Position numbers and translations under genes: made by a program. The notes under the pieces are model-generated. The model was not told where the DNA came from and ran no database searches. It saw only the letters and a program-made list of their open reading frames with translations. Positions 22,758 through 30,918 of a DNA stretch of 42,110 bases are shown piece by piece (the first letter of the stretch is position 1; every line of letters starts with the position of its first letter). This stretch comes from Comamonadaceae bacterium (lineage in GTDB: Bacteria > Pseudomonadota > Gammaproteobacteria > Burkholderiales > Burkholderiaceae_C), in NCBI GenBank assembly GCA_947442105.1, contig CANEVH010000036.1, forward strand, positions 1-42,110. Reading direction: 5' to 3'.

Positions 22758-23172
22758 GTCAGGCCCTGAACCACTCGCCTTTCGCAGGACCGCACCATGC
22801 AGTACGCCCCCAAAACGCCGCCGCCCACCGCCCAAACCGCGCAACGCCAGCCTGTGTCTGCGTAGGCCAGCGCAGCGTCTTAGCTGGCCATTGGCCCAGG
22901 CTCTAGGAGCTGACGCAACTGCAAGCCACGGCCAACCACAGGCCGCTCATGGTGGCGCAGCGCCAGCCCGCGCCCAACCGCCACGGCACACCCAAGCACT
23001 GGCGTTATCTGGCGTCCGAACACGGGGTGTAGTCGTCCAGCGGGTGGGTACTCCGCTACCTTGAAACTGCGGCAAATCCAATCCCTCTTTGATGCACGTG
23101 CTCTTTGATTCACGCCATTGATGCATCAAGTAAATGCCACCTGGCCTACGGTCGCGTGTCGAAGAGGTGTTT
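22758..23172. other. 415-base region without a recognisable gene
   Basis: It lies between the response regulator and the antitoxin-like gene. An ATG at 22797 opens a 22-codon Pro/Gln-rich frame that ends at a TAG, too short to call. Several frames are open on the minus strand but lack protein-like features. No strong terminator or repeat was found. The right part probably holds the promoter of the decayed toxin-antitoxin locus. Confidence 0.4.
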
Positions 23173-23592
23173 ATGGGCGCAGCAGATTTGGCAGTGGGTT
23201 CAACTTCCGGCTTGTCGGTCGCAACCGTGCTTGGCGGTGTGCCGGTGCTGCAGGCCCTGCCGCATTCCGTGCTCGGGTGGATTGCCCTGGTGCGGCGCAA
23301 AAAAGAGGGCTACTTGAACGCCAATGAGTCGGGAAAAATGGTTCGCTTGGCCCAGGTCGTTGAACGCGCGGTGGAGGTGTTTGAAGACGAAAACGCCGCG
23401 CTGAGTTGGCTCAAAAGCCCCAACGCGGCCTTGGGCGGCAGCAGCCCCTTACCGCTTCTGGATACCGCCTTGGGGTCCATGGCCGTGTCAGGCACTTTGG
23501 GGCGCATTGAACACGGCATGTTTGCTTGTGGCCGTGCCCAGCGCGGTGGTACCGGCGGAATGGAACTATTTGATCAACCCAGCGCATCCTGA
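23173..23592 (+). CDS. Xre/MbcA/ParS-type antitoxin, altered at both ends
   Basis: The 139-residue protein starts at ATG 23173, with an AGAGG site six bases before it. Residues ~45-115 match the toxin-binding domain of Xre/RES antitoxins: K-K-E-G-Y-L-N-A-N-E-S-G-K-M-V-R-L-A-Q-V, A-L-S-W-L-K-S-P-N-A-A-L-G-G, P-L-P-L-L-D-T-A-L-G and G-R-I-E-H-G-M-F-A. The region ahead of it is shorter than usual, so part of the Xre helix-turn-helix seems deleted. The last ~23 residues are read out of frame through the 3' end of a former RES toxin gene. The antitoxin may still fold, but its partner is gone. Confidence 0.75.
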   Translation: MGAADLAVGSTSGLSVATVLGGVPVLQALPHSVLGWIALVRRKKEGYLNANESGKMVRLAQVVERAVEVFEDENAALSWLKSPNAALGGSSPLPLLDTALGSMAVSGTLGRIEHGMFACGRAQRGGTGGMELFDQPSAS

Positions 23593-23653
23593 GTTTCAAC
23601 ACATGGTGCTGGGCGAACCAGAAATATTCGAGACAGACAGGCGTTTGGCGTGA
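23525..23653 (+). pseudogene. Remnant of a RES-domain toxin (last ~42 codons)
   Basis: In the frame starting CTT at 23525, shifted relative to the antitoxin gene, the sequence reads V-A-V-P-S-A-V-V-P-A-E-W-N-Y-L-I-N-P-A-H and continues P-E-F-Q-H-M-V-L-G to D-R-R-L-A and a TGA at 23651-23653. This matches the conserved C-terminal end of RES toxins, which degrade NAD+ and sit after Xre antitoxins. The first two thirds of the toxin, including the active-site Arg, Glu and Ser region, are missing; the antitoxin frame runs straight into the fragment. This marks a deletion that removed the toxin. Confidence 0.82.
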
Positions 23654-23732
23654 GCGCGCCTACAGGTGCGCCAGCGCTAGCCCGCCGCGCACCAGCAGTG
23701 CGCGGACGCCCAGCAAGCAGAGCTGTGAATTC

Positions 23733-23773
23733 AAGGGTTTACCCTTAGTCAAATTGCTGATGCCAAATCAGCA
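23733..23773. promoter_or_regulatory. Two adjacent palindromes upstream of the eCIS operon
   Basis: AAGGGT-TT-ACCCTT (23733-23746) and TGCTGAT-GCCAA-ATCAGCA (23755-23773) are perfect inverted repeats nine bases apart. They lie 85-125 bases before the first gene of the contractile-injection operon, in the only sizeable gap ahead of it. They may be operators, or stem-loops in the leader. No T-tract follows either, so termination is unlikely. Confidence 0.4.
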
Positions 23774-23857
23774 TTGCACCGATAGCACGGCTGCGCCCAT
23801 CCCCCTATCCTTGGGCTTCAAGGTGCTACAAAGGCACCGCGTGCTTGAAGGATGCCC

Positions 23858-24427
23858 ATGATTGACGCCGCCCTGACACAGATTGCTGGTCTGCTGAACC
23901 AGCAACTGCGCCAGCGTTTCCAGGTCAGTGAAGACTTGGCGGTGTTGTCCAATTTGATTGAACAAAGCGGCGCGGTGGTGCCTGCGGTGAACAACAAGCT
24001 GGTAATTTTTTTGACCGGTGTGGAGCGCGACACCATTGCCCACCGGGCGGGCTTGCAGCGCGGGCTGTCCGCCGACTTGCGCCAGCAGGAGCCGGTGTTT
24101 TTGAACCTGCTGGTAATGTGCGCCGCCAACTTCAGCGGCGCCAATTACCCCGAGGCGCTGAAGGTTTTGTCCGGCGCGATAGGAGTTTTTCAGTCCATAC
24201 CGGTGATAGACCACCACAACGCGCCCTTGCTAGACCCCCGGCTGGAGCGCCTGATACTCAACATTGAAAACCTCAGCAGCTCCGAGATGCACAGCCTGTG
24301 GGGTTTGCACAGCGGGCGGTACTTGCCCTCGGTGGTGTACCGGGTGCGCATGGTGAGTGTGGATGGCGGGCAGATCAGCGGGCGCGACGCGGCTGTGCGC
24401 CAGCCCGAAGTGCGGGGCTTGTCATGA
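23858..24427 (+). CDS. DUF4255-family eCIS protein (Pvc16/Afp16-like)
   Basis: The 189-residue protein starts at ATG 23858 with GAAGGA just upstream (an ATG at 23852 overlaps that site). It begins M-I-D-A-A-L-T-Q-I, has V-N-N-K-L-V-I-F-L-T-G-V-E-R-D-T in the first third and I-L-N-I-E-N-L-S-S-S-E-M-H-S-L-W-G-L near residue 130, all typical of DUF4255 proteins of contractile injection loci. Its relative Afp16/Pvc16 caps the tail end and controls tube and sheath length. Here it is the first gene of the operon rather than the last, as it is in the Serratia Afp cluster. Confidence 0.88.
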   Translation: MIDAALTQIAGLLNQQLRQRFQVSEDLAVLSNLIEQSGAVVPAVNNKLVIFLTGVERDTIAHRAGLQRGLSADLRQQEPVFLNLLVMCAANFSGANYPEALKVLSGAIGVFQSIPVIDHHNAPLLDPRLERLILNIENLSSSEMHSLWGLHSGRYLPSVVYRVRMVSVDGGQISGRDAAVRQPEVRGLS

Positions 24428-25245
24428 ACCAGGCGCTGCTTCGCGACTCCGCCGCCCGTGCTGCTGCCCATGACCGGGCGCGCCCACCGCGCGCGGCGGA
24501 TGTGTATGTGCCACTGCTGCGCGCCACGCTGCGCCACGACTATGGCGCCAGTGCGCTTGCAGGCCTGCGCCTGCTGCCAAGCCAGCTGACCAGCACTCTG
24601 TGCCAGCAGCACGGCCTGCTGCTGCGCAGCGATGCCCAGGGCCTGACGCTGATCGCAATCCAGCGCGCCCTGCCTGCGCTGTGGCAGGCGCAGCGCGATG
24701 AGGGCTGCGACTACCTTCTGCTCTGGCAACTGGAATGCCGTGAAGCGCTTTTTGCGCAGGCCAGCACGGACGATGCGCCGCACCACCTGTTGCTGCCCTT
24801 GGCCCCGTGTTCGGCGCTGGACACCGACTGCGAAACCTGGTGCGCCAGCCTGGGCCGCACGCAAGAGCTGCGCATTGCGGCCCGGCTGTGCGAGTGGAAG
24901 TACCTGCTGGTCGGCGACTGGGCCAGCCTGGCAGCCAGCGGCCAAATAAACGACTTGCGCATTGCCGCCACCGGCGCGGAGGGTGGCAGCAGCTTTGACC
25001 TGCCCTTTGCCCGCGACGCCGAGCCCGAAACCCTGCCCGACGGCCGACAGGCCTGGGTCTACCGCAGCCCCGAGCCGCTAGCGCTGGCGCAGCACAGCCG
25101 CCGGCGGGTGGCCCTGAGCGACGGCAGCAACCCAACCCCGCGCGTGCTAATTGGCGCGCTGGCCCATGGTGGCCCACGCAGTCTGCAGCGCCAAACGCGC
25201 GCTGGCAGTCCGCAATGGGTGACCGAAATCTTCCTTATCCGATGA
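24424..25245 (+). CDS. Uncharacterised protein of the eCIS operon
   Basis: The 273-residue soluble protein has an ATG that overlaps the stop of the DUF4255 gene (ATGA). Family not recognised. It has a long Ala/Leu/Gln-rich helical first half (R-L-L-P-S-Q-L-T-S-T-L-C-Q-Q, L-P-A-L-W-Q-A-Q) and a W-K-Y-L-L-V-G-D-W-A segment near residue 160. The second half is more strand-like and ends Q-W-V-T-E-I-F-L-I-R. No signal peptide or membrane helix is seen. The position between the cap protein and the sheath suggests a structural or assembly role near the cap (inference only). Confidence 0.7.
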   Translation: MNQALLRDSAARAAAHDRARPPRAADVYVPLLRATLRHDYGASALAGLRLLPSQLTSTLCQQHGLLLRSDAQGLTLIAIQRALPALWQAQRDEGCDYLLLWQLECREALFAQASTDDAPHHLLLPLAPCSALDTDCETWCASLGRTQELRIAARLCEWKYLLVGDWASLAASGQINDLRIAATGAEGGSSFDLPFARDAEPETLPDGRQAWVYRSPEPLALAQHSRRRVALSDGSNPTPRVLIGALAHGGPRSLQRQTRAGSPQWVTEIFLIR

Positions 25246-25267
25246 CAACCCAACCAGGAGCACTGCA

Positions 25268-27163
25268 ATGGCCGTAATGAAGACGCCAGGCGTTTATATC
25301 GTAGAGAAAAACGCCTTTCCCAACTCCGTGGTCGAGGTGGCTACGGCGGTACCGGCTTTCGTCGGCTACACCGAGTTCGCCGACAACCACAACACCCCGC
25401 TGACGCTAAAGCCTTGGCCCATCAGCTCCATGGCCGAGTACCACCAGTACTTTGGCGGGCCACCCAAGCCTCGCTTTGCGCTGTCCGAAGTGGCCGACCT
25501 GCGCGACGCGCAGTTCCAGGCACTGAGCGAGCCCGACACGCCTTCAAGCCAAAAAGGCTACAAGCTGACCCAGGTCCGGGGCGTCAAAGGTGGCGACTTC
25601 GGCCTGTACAGCGCGCTGCGCCACTTCTTCCAAAACGGCGGTGGCCGCTGCTATGTCACCTCTATTGGCAGCTACCTGCAAGAGCTGGACCCCGATTTGT
25701 TCCAAAAAGGCATAGACGCGCTGAAAAAGGAGCAAGAGCCAACGATGCTGCTGGCGCCCGAGGCGGTGCGCTTTGCGGACCCCAACACCTGCAAAGACAT
25801 TCAACAGGCCATGCTCAAGCACTGCGGCTACGAAATGCGCAACCGCGTCGCTATTTTGGACGTGTGGGACGGCGACAAACCGCGTGAACAGCCACAGGGC
25901 GACCCGGTGGCGGCTTTTCGGGACAGCCTGGGCATCAACTTTTTGGACTTTGCTGCGGCCTACTACCCTTGGCTCAACACCTCGGTGATCGGCGAAAAAG
26001 AGATCGACTACGAAAACGTGGACGCTGAAAGCGTGGACCTGCTCTCCACCCTGCTGCGCGCCGAGCTGAACCTGCCCGCCGAAGCATCCACCGACACCAA
26101 GCCCAAGGTGCGCGCCATGCTGGACGAAGTGGCCAAGCTCAAGACCAATTTCACGCCGGTGGTGGTTGCCGAAGCACGCAAGCAGCGCGATGAAGCGGCC
26201 ACCAAGGCGGCGCGGGCCAAAGTGGAGGCTGACGCCAAGGCCGAGGGCAAGAGCAAGGGGGATATTACCGCCGCACTCAATGCCTTTGACGCGGCCCAAC
26301 CCGCCGCCGCCGCCGGGCTCGCCGACGCCCACACCCAGGCCCGCGCAGCGTTCAAGAGCGACTTTGCAGCCAAGGCCAAGGCCTCCGATGCCAACCTGAG
26401 CGATGATGAGATTGCCAAAAAAGCCGAGGCCGCAGCCGACCAGTGGGAGACCAGCTACGACAACCCCCTGGGAAGCGCCGCGCTAGAAGCTGGCGTCAAG
26501 ACCCGGCGCGAGCTCTTGCACAAGACGATGGTGAACGCCAGCAATGTCTACAAGGCCGTAATGACCGAGATACGCCGCCAGCTCAACGTCATGCCGCCCA
26601 GCAGCGCCATGGCCGGCATTTACACCATGGTGGACAACACCCGTGGCGTCTGGAAGGCACCGGCCAATGTCAGCCTCAACGGCGTGATCTCCCCCACAGT
26701 GAGCATTTCCAACGAGCAGCAGGAAGACCTGAACGTGAGCGCCCAAGGCAAGTCGATCAACGCGATTCGCAGCTTTATTGGCGAAGGTGTGCTGGTGTGG
26801 GGCGCGCGCACGCTGGACGGCAACAGCCTGGACTGGCGCTATATCAACGTGCGCCGCACCATGATCATGCTCGAAGAGTCCTGCCGCCTAGCGGCCAAGG
26901 CCATGGTCTTTGAGCCCAATACCGCAAACACCTGGGTCACGATCAAAAGCATGGTCGCCAACTTTCTGACCAGCGTCTGGAAGCGTGGCGGGCTGATGGG
27001 CGCAGTGCCCGAGGATGCGTTTAGCGTGCATGTGGGCCTGGGCGAGACCATGACGCCCAACGATGTTTTGGAGGGAATTTTGCGCGTTACCGTGCTGGTG
27101 GCCATGGTGCGGCCGGCCGAATTCATCGAGATCACCTTCCAGCAGCAAATGCCCAAGTCCTGA
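25268..27163 (+). CDS. Contractile sheath protein with a large inserted domain
   Basis: The 631-residue protein is a tail sheath subunit of the T4 gp18/Pvc2 type. The N-terminus K-T-P-G-V-Y-I-V-E-K is diagnostic, as is the C-terminal domain with W-R-Y-I-N-V-R-R-T, V-F-E-P-N-T-A-N-T-W and I-E-I-T-F-Q-Q-Q. The chain contracts around the tube to drive it into a target. Residues ~255-400 are an Ala/Lys-rich, strongly helical insertion (A-R-K-Q-R-D-E-A-A-T-K-A-A-R-A-K and D-D-E-I-A-K-K-A-E-A-A), probably a surface-exposed coiled coil. This is the only sheath gene seen, whereas PVC clusters carry three. The start ATG follows AGGAG. Confidence 0.95.
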   Translation: MAVMKTPGVYIVEKNAFPNSVVEVATAVPAFVGYTEFADNHNTPLTLKPWPISSMAEYHQYFGGPPKPRFALSEVADLRDAQFQALSEPDTPSSQKGYKLTQVRGVKGGDFGLYSALRHFFQNGGGRCYVTSIGSYLQELDPDLFQKGIDALKKEQEPTMLLAPEAVRFADPNTCKDIQQAMLKHCGYEMRNRVAILDVWDGDKPREQPQGDPVAAFRDSLGINFLDFAAAYYPWLNTSVIGEKEIDYENVDAESVDLLSTLLRAELNLPAEASTDTKPKVRAMLDEVAKLKTNFTPVVVAEARKQRDEAATKAARAKVEADAKAEGKSKGDITAALNAFDAAQPAAAAGLADAHTQARAAFKSDFAAKAKASDANLSDDEIAKKAEAAADQWETSYDNPLGSAALEAGVKTRRELLHKTMVNASNVYKAVMTEIRRQLNVMPPSSAMAGIYTMVDNTRGVWKAPANVSLNGVISPTVSISNEQQEDLNVSAQGKSINAIRSFIGEGVLVWGARTLDGNSLDWRYINVRRTMIMLEESCRLAAKAMVFEPNTANTWVTIKSMVANFLTSVWKRGGLMGAVPEDAFSVHVGLGETMTPNDVLEGILRVTVLVAMVRPAEFIEITFQQQMPKS

Positions 27164-27209
27164 ACGCACCACAACCCTTACCCCTAGCAACCGATAACGG
27201 AGAAACAAC

Positions 27210-27668
27210 ATGGCTGATGACGGCTCCAAGCAATCCACCAATATATGGCCACTACCCAAGTTCTACTTTGAGGTGAAGTGGGACTCGGCAGTGATGTCCT
27301 TTGAAGAGGTCTCGGGCCTCGATGTCGAAGCCCAACCCATCGAGTACCGCCATGGCGACAGCCCGGTGTTCTCGGCCATCAAGATGCCGGGCTTGAAAAA
27401 GTACGGCAACGTCACGATGAAGAAAGGCGTCTTCAAGTCGGACAACAAGTTCTGGGACTGGTTTAACCAGATCAAGATGAACACTATCAAACGCGTGCCG
27501 GTAACCATCAGCCTGCTCGACGAAGAAGGCAAACCCACGATGGTGTGGACGCTGACCAACGCCTGGCCTACCAAGGTAACCGGCACGGACCTCAAGTCCG
27601 AAGGCAATGAGGTGGCGGTAGAGACCATCGAGATTGCCCACGAAGGCCTGACGATTGCCAACGGCTGA
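27210..27668 (+). CDS. Inner tube protein (gp19/Pvc1-like)
   Basis: The 152-residue protein belongs to the phage-tail tube (gp19-like, Hcp-fold) family. Signature parts are F-Y-F-E-V-K-W-D, F-E-E-V-S-G-L-D-V-E, the P-G-L-K-K-Y-G-N-V-T-M-K-K-G-V-F segment and the final V-E-T-I-E-I-A-H-E-G. Stacked rings of this subunit form the tube that is pushed through the target membrane and may hold cargo. ATG 27210 follows a GGAG site. It lies directly after the sheath gene, as expected. Confidence 0.94.
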   Translation: MADDGSKQSTNIWPLPKFYFEVKWDSAVMSFEEVSGLDVEAQPIEYRHGDSPVFSAIKMPGLKKYGNVTMKKGVFKSDNKFWDWFNQIKMNTIKRVPVTISLLDEEGKPTMVWTLTNAWPTKVTGTDLKSEGNEVAVETIEIAHEGLTIANG

Positions 27669-27673
27669 TAGCG

Positions 27674-28162
27674 ATGTCTGATCTCGGTTCAAGCTTGATG
27701 GGGGGGCTGGCGCTCCTGACGGCCCCTCCTACGGCGTTTCACTTTGCTGTCAATGTGGGGATATTGCCCCTGCCGATAGACAGCTCGTTTCAAGACGTAT
27801 CCGGCCTAGACCAGACCATGGAGACTGAGAGCCTGCGCGAAGGCGGTGAAAACCGCTTTGTGCACCAATTGCCCACGGGCGTGAAGCAGGGCAAGCTCAG
27901 TCTCAAGCGGGGCGTGTCCTCCATCGCCTCGCCACTAGCGCTGTGGTGCAAGGAAACGCTAGAGGGTGGGCTTTCGCGCACCATCGTGCCCATGCCTGTG
28001 ATGATTCGCCTCAAAGGGGCCACCTTGGTGCCCTTGCGGGTCTGGCTGCTGGACTCTGCCTACCCAGTGCGCTGGGAGGTAGACGCATTTGGCTCCACCA
28101 AGAACGAGCTGGCCATTGAGCACATTGATCTGGCCTACACCACCTGCACGAGGATGCTGTGA
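27674..28162 (+). CDS. Second tube-type protein (Pvc5-like)
   Basis: The 162-residue protein is related to gp19-type tube proteins but divergent from the first: F-H-F-A-V-N-V, F-Q-D-V-S-G-L-D-Q-T-M-E, K-L-S-L-K-R-G-V and a C-terminal L-A-I-E-H-I-D-L-A-Y. In Afp/PVC particles a second tube paralogue (Pvc5) forms the layer between baseplate and tube, and this gene has the right place and size for that. It begins six bases after the main tube gene and its stop overlaps the next start. Confidence 0.88.
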   Translation: MSDLGSSLMGGLALLTAPPTAFHFAVNVGILPLPIDSSFQDVSGLDQTMETESLREGGENRFVHQLPTGVKQGKLSLKRGVSSIASPLALWCKETLEGGLSRTIVPMPVMIRLKGATLVPLRVWLLDSAYPVRWEVDAFGSTKNELAIEHIDLAYTTCTRML

Positions 28163-28380
28163 CCCTGGAAATAAGGCAACTGGTGCTCAAGTCCACCGTC
28201 AGTGCGGACGGCGCCGAGGGTGACGATGGAGACGCCATGGGCGATTCAAAGCCCGCAGGCGACGGACGCGGCTGCTTGGACAGCGACGCGCTCGAAAGCC
28301 AGCAGCAACTGAAAGAAGAAATCTTGGCCGAATGCCGCGCCTGGATGCAAGCCCAATGGATGCAAGTGCGTGAGCGCTAA
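28159..28380 (+). CDS. DUF5908-family small eCIS protein (Pvc6-like)
   Basis: The 73-residue protein starts with GTG 28159, which overlaps the preceding stop (GTGA). It opens T-L-E-I-R-Q-L-V-L-K-S-T-V, the typical start of DUF5908 proteins, then has a Gly/Asp-rich linker and a helical tail (Q-Q-L-K-E-E-I-L-A-E-C). In eCIS clusters this small protein always sits between the tube and LysM genes. Its structural role is unknown; it may help baseplate assembly. Confidence 0.8.
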   Translation: MTLEIRQLVLKSTVSADGAEGDDGDAMGDSKPAGDGRGCLDSDALESQQQLKEEILAECRAWMQAQWMQVRER

Positions 28381-28407
28381 GCCCCACGCCCAAAGACACA
28401 TCACACT

Positions 28408-29118
28408 ATGGCTCTACCCGCTCTTTACCCCACTGCGGAAAAGGCACCGCTGACCATTACGCGCTGTGACATCGACAGCGACACCGGTAGTGTGACCGTG
28501 GTGGACAGCAGCCAGTACAAAATGATGATCAATCCAGCGGCGTTCAGTCACAGCCGCACCATCAGATACAACACCCAGCCCAGCCTGGGGCAGGCCAGCA
28601 ATCCGGTGAAGTTCAGCGCGATCAGTCCAGACACCATCAGTTTTTCTGTGGTGTTTGACAGCACCGGCGTGGTGGGGTCTGGCACGCTGGATGCACCTAC
28701 ATCGGTGCCAGATCAGATCGAGGCACTGGTGGACATCATCTACACGCTCGACGGCGATAAGCATGAGCCCAACCATGTGCGCCTGCTGTGGGGCACGACC
28801 ATTTTTTATGGGCGGCTCAAGAGCATTTCTACCAAATACACCTTGTTCAAGCCCAGCGGCGAGCCTTTGCGGGCCAAGTCCGATTTGGCCTTTGTGGGAG
28901 CCGTGGGCAAACAGCAAGAGGCACTGGATGCGGGCCGCAACAGCCCGGACCTGAGCCACACGGTGGAAGTGCATGCGGGCGACACCCTGCCCCTGCTGTG
29001 CAAACGCATTTATGGGGACAGCCGCTACTACACCGCTGTGGCGCGCTTTAACGGCCTGCGCGAGTTTCGCCAGTTGGTACCCGGCTCGCGCCTGCACTTT
29101 CCACCGCTTGGCGGATGA
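28408..29118 (+). CDS. LysM-containing tube-baseplate adaptor (Pvc7-like)
   Basis: The 236-residue protein has a gp53/gp54-like N-terminal two thirds (Y-K-M-M-I-N-P-A-A-F-S-H, L-L-W-G-T-T-I-F-Y-G-R-L). A C-terminal LysM domain covers ~183-234: V-H-A-G-D-T-L-P-L-L-C-K-R-I-Y-G-D and V-P-G-S-R-L-H-F-P-P. In Afp7/Pvc7 the LysM links the tube start to the baseplate hub rather than binding cell wall. It lies directly before the spike gene, as in other eCIS loci. Confidence 0.9.
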   Translation: MALPALYPTAEKAPLTITRCDIDSDTGSVTVVDSSQYKMMINPAAFSHSRTIRYNTQPSLGQASNPVKFSAISPDTISFSVVFDSTGVVGSGTLDAPTSVPDQIEALVDIIYTLDGDKHEPNHVRLLWGTTIFYGRLKSISTKYTLFKPSGEPLRAKSDLAFVGAVGKQQEALDAGRNSPDLSHTVEVHAGDTLPLLCKRIYGDSRYYTAVARFNGLREFRQLVPGSRLHFPPLGG

Positions 29119-29128
29119 AAGCACCGCT

Positions 29129-30898
29129 ATGAGTAGCAGCGGCGTGCTTCGCCTGGTTGTCAGCTGCGATGCCCAGGAACAGACCGATTTGGAAATCATC
29201 AGCTGCAGCGTGCGCCATGCGCTCAACACCGTTCCTCGGGCCACCTTGGTCATCGCGGACGGCAACATGCCAAAGAATGAAAGCCCCTTGAGCGACGGCG
29301 CACTGTTCAAGCCCGGCGCTGCCATTGAAATTCGTGTCGGCTACGGGGATGAAGACCAGTCCGTGTTTAGTGGCGTCGTAGTGCGCCATGGCTACAAAAT
29401 CACCGGCAACAACTACAGCCGCTTGGTCGTTGAATGCCGTGACACCGCCTGCAAAATGACCCTGGGCCGCAAGAGCGTCAACTATGTGGACCAAACCGAC
29501 AGCGCCATCATTGAAAGCCTGATCAGCGACGCGGGACTCAGCGCCGATGTTGACAGCACTACCATCACCCATAAAGAGTTGGTGCAGTACTACTGCACGG
29601 ACTGGGACTTTATGGTGGCCCGCGCTGAGCTGCTTGGTTTGCTGGTCAACGTGTCCGCAGGCAAAGTGAGCGTCAAAGCGCCGGCTGTCGACGGCACAGC
29701 AGTGCTCGCGCTGAAGTGGGGCGAAACCTTGTTAGAGCTACACGCGGACATTGATGCCCGCAGCCAATGGACTGCCGTGCAGGCCCAGGGCTGGGACCCA
29801 GCCAAGCAAGCCCTGGTGCAAGGCGCATCAGCGGCCCCGCCCGCGCTCAACAAGCAGGGCGACCTGGACGGCGCCGCGCTAGCCGCCGTGGCATCCCCCG
29901 GCACGGTGCTGCTGCAAAGCCCGGCCAGCAGCGACAGCGCCGTCTTGGACAGCTGGGCCAAATCGGTACAGCTCAAAGCCGGGCTGGCGCGGGTGCGCGG
30001 GCGCATGCGCTTTCTGGGCGACGCGGCCGCCCTGCCGGGCACGCTGATCACGCTCGACGGCGTGGGCACGCGCTTCAATGGCGATGTTTTCGTCAGCGCT
30101 GTGCAGCACGACATGGCCGATGGAAATTGGATTAGCGAGGCTGAGTTTGGCCTGGACCCCAACTGGCAGGTCGAGCGCCCCGACGTGGTCGCACCCTTGG
30201 CCAGCGGCCAGTTGCCGGGCGTGAGCGGACTGCAAATCGGGGTGGTGGTGAAGCTCGATGGCGACCCGGCAGGCGAGAGCCGCATCCAGATCAAGCTGCC
30301 AAGTTTGGCCAGCAAAAACGAGGGCGTGTGGGCGCGCCTGCTGCAGTTGTACGCGTCCAACAGTTTTGGTACTTTCTTCTTGCCGGAAATCAACGACGAG
30401 GTGCTGGTCGGCTACCTCAATGGCGACCCGAGTTACCCGGTCGTACTAGGCAGCATGTACAGCAGCAAACAGGTGAGCCCCTATGCGCTGGCGGCAGCCA
30501 ACAACACCAAGGCCATCGTCACCCGCTGCAAGCACAAAATAGAGTTCAACGAAGAAGACAAGATCATCACCGTCACCACACCCGGCAACAACAAGCTGGT
30601 GCTGGATGACAAAGACAAAAGCATTCTTTTGCAAGACCAAAACGGCAACAGCATCAAGCTCAGTGACAGCGGCATTGCGCTGGACAGTGCGAAAGACATC
30701 ACGCTCAACGCCAAGGGCGGCATCACGCTAGACGCGGTCAACGCTATCTCTATCACTTCCAAAGCCGACGTCAAAGCCAGCGGCCTGAACATCAGCTGCG
30801 AGGCCCAGGCGGGCTTTACCGGCAAGGGCAGCGCCACTGCCGAACTCTCTGCCTCGGGCCAAACCACGGTCAAAGGCGCGATGGTCATGATCAACTAA
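29129..30898 (+). CDS. VgrG-like central spike protein (Pvc8-like)
   Basis: The 589-residue protein starts at ATG 29129; a longer frame upstream overlaps the LysM gene and is unlikely. A gp27-like hub domain covers residues ~1-350 (F-S-G-V-V-V-R-H-G, Y-Y-C-T-D-W-D-F-M-V-A-R-A). An OB-fold gp5-like domain follows (~355-455; G-V-V-V-K-L-D-G-D-P, V-L-V-G-Y-L-N-G-D-P). The C-terminus is a beta-rich spike (~480-589) made of alternating strands, such as K-L-V-L-D-D-K-D-K-S-I-L-L-Q-D. Three copies form the needle under the tube. It shares ancestry with type VI VgrG, but the neighbours are eCIS-specific. Confidence 0.93.
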   Translation: MSSSGVLRLVVSCDAQEQTDLEIISCSVRHALNTVPRATLVIADGNMPKNESPLSDGALFKPGAAIEIRVGYGDEDQSVFSGVVVRHGYKITGNNYSRLVVECRDTACKMTLGRKSVNYVDQTDSAIIESLISDAGLSADVDSTTITHKELVQYYCTDWDFMVARAELLGLLVNVSAGKVSVKAPAVDGTAVLALKWGETLLELHADIDARSQWTAVQAQGWDPAKQALVQGASAAPPALNKQGDLDGAALAAVASPGTVLLQSPASSDSAVLDSWAKSVQLKAGLARVRGRMRFLGDAAALPGTLITLDGVGTRFNGDVFVSAVQHDMADGNWISEAEFGLDPNWQVERPDVVAPLASGQLPGVSGLQIGVVVKLDGDPAGESRIQIKLPSLASKNEGVWARLLQLYASNSFGTFFLPEINDEVLVGYLNGDPSYPVVLGSMYSSKQVSPYALAAANNTKAIVTRCKHKIEFNEEDKIITVTTPGNNKLVLDDKDKSILLQDQNGNSIKLSDSGIALDSAKDITLNAKGGITLDAVNAISITSKADVKASGLNISCEAQAGFTGKGSATAELSASGQTTVKGAMVMIN

Positions 30899-30918
30899 GC
30901 GCACTGGACAAAGCACCC

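Noticed and set aside
24190..25177. Two 251-codon minus-strand frames opposite the first eCIS genes
   Set aside because: They overlap each other and the coupled plus-strand genes, and their sequences are shadow-like.
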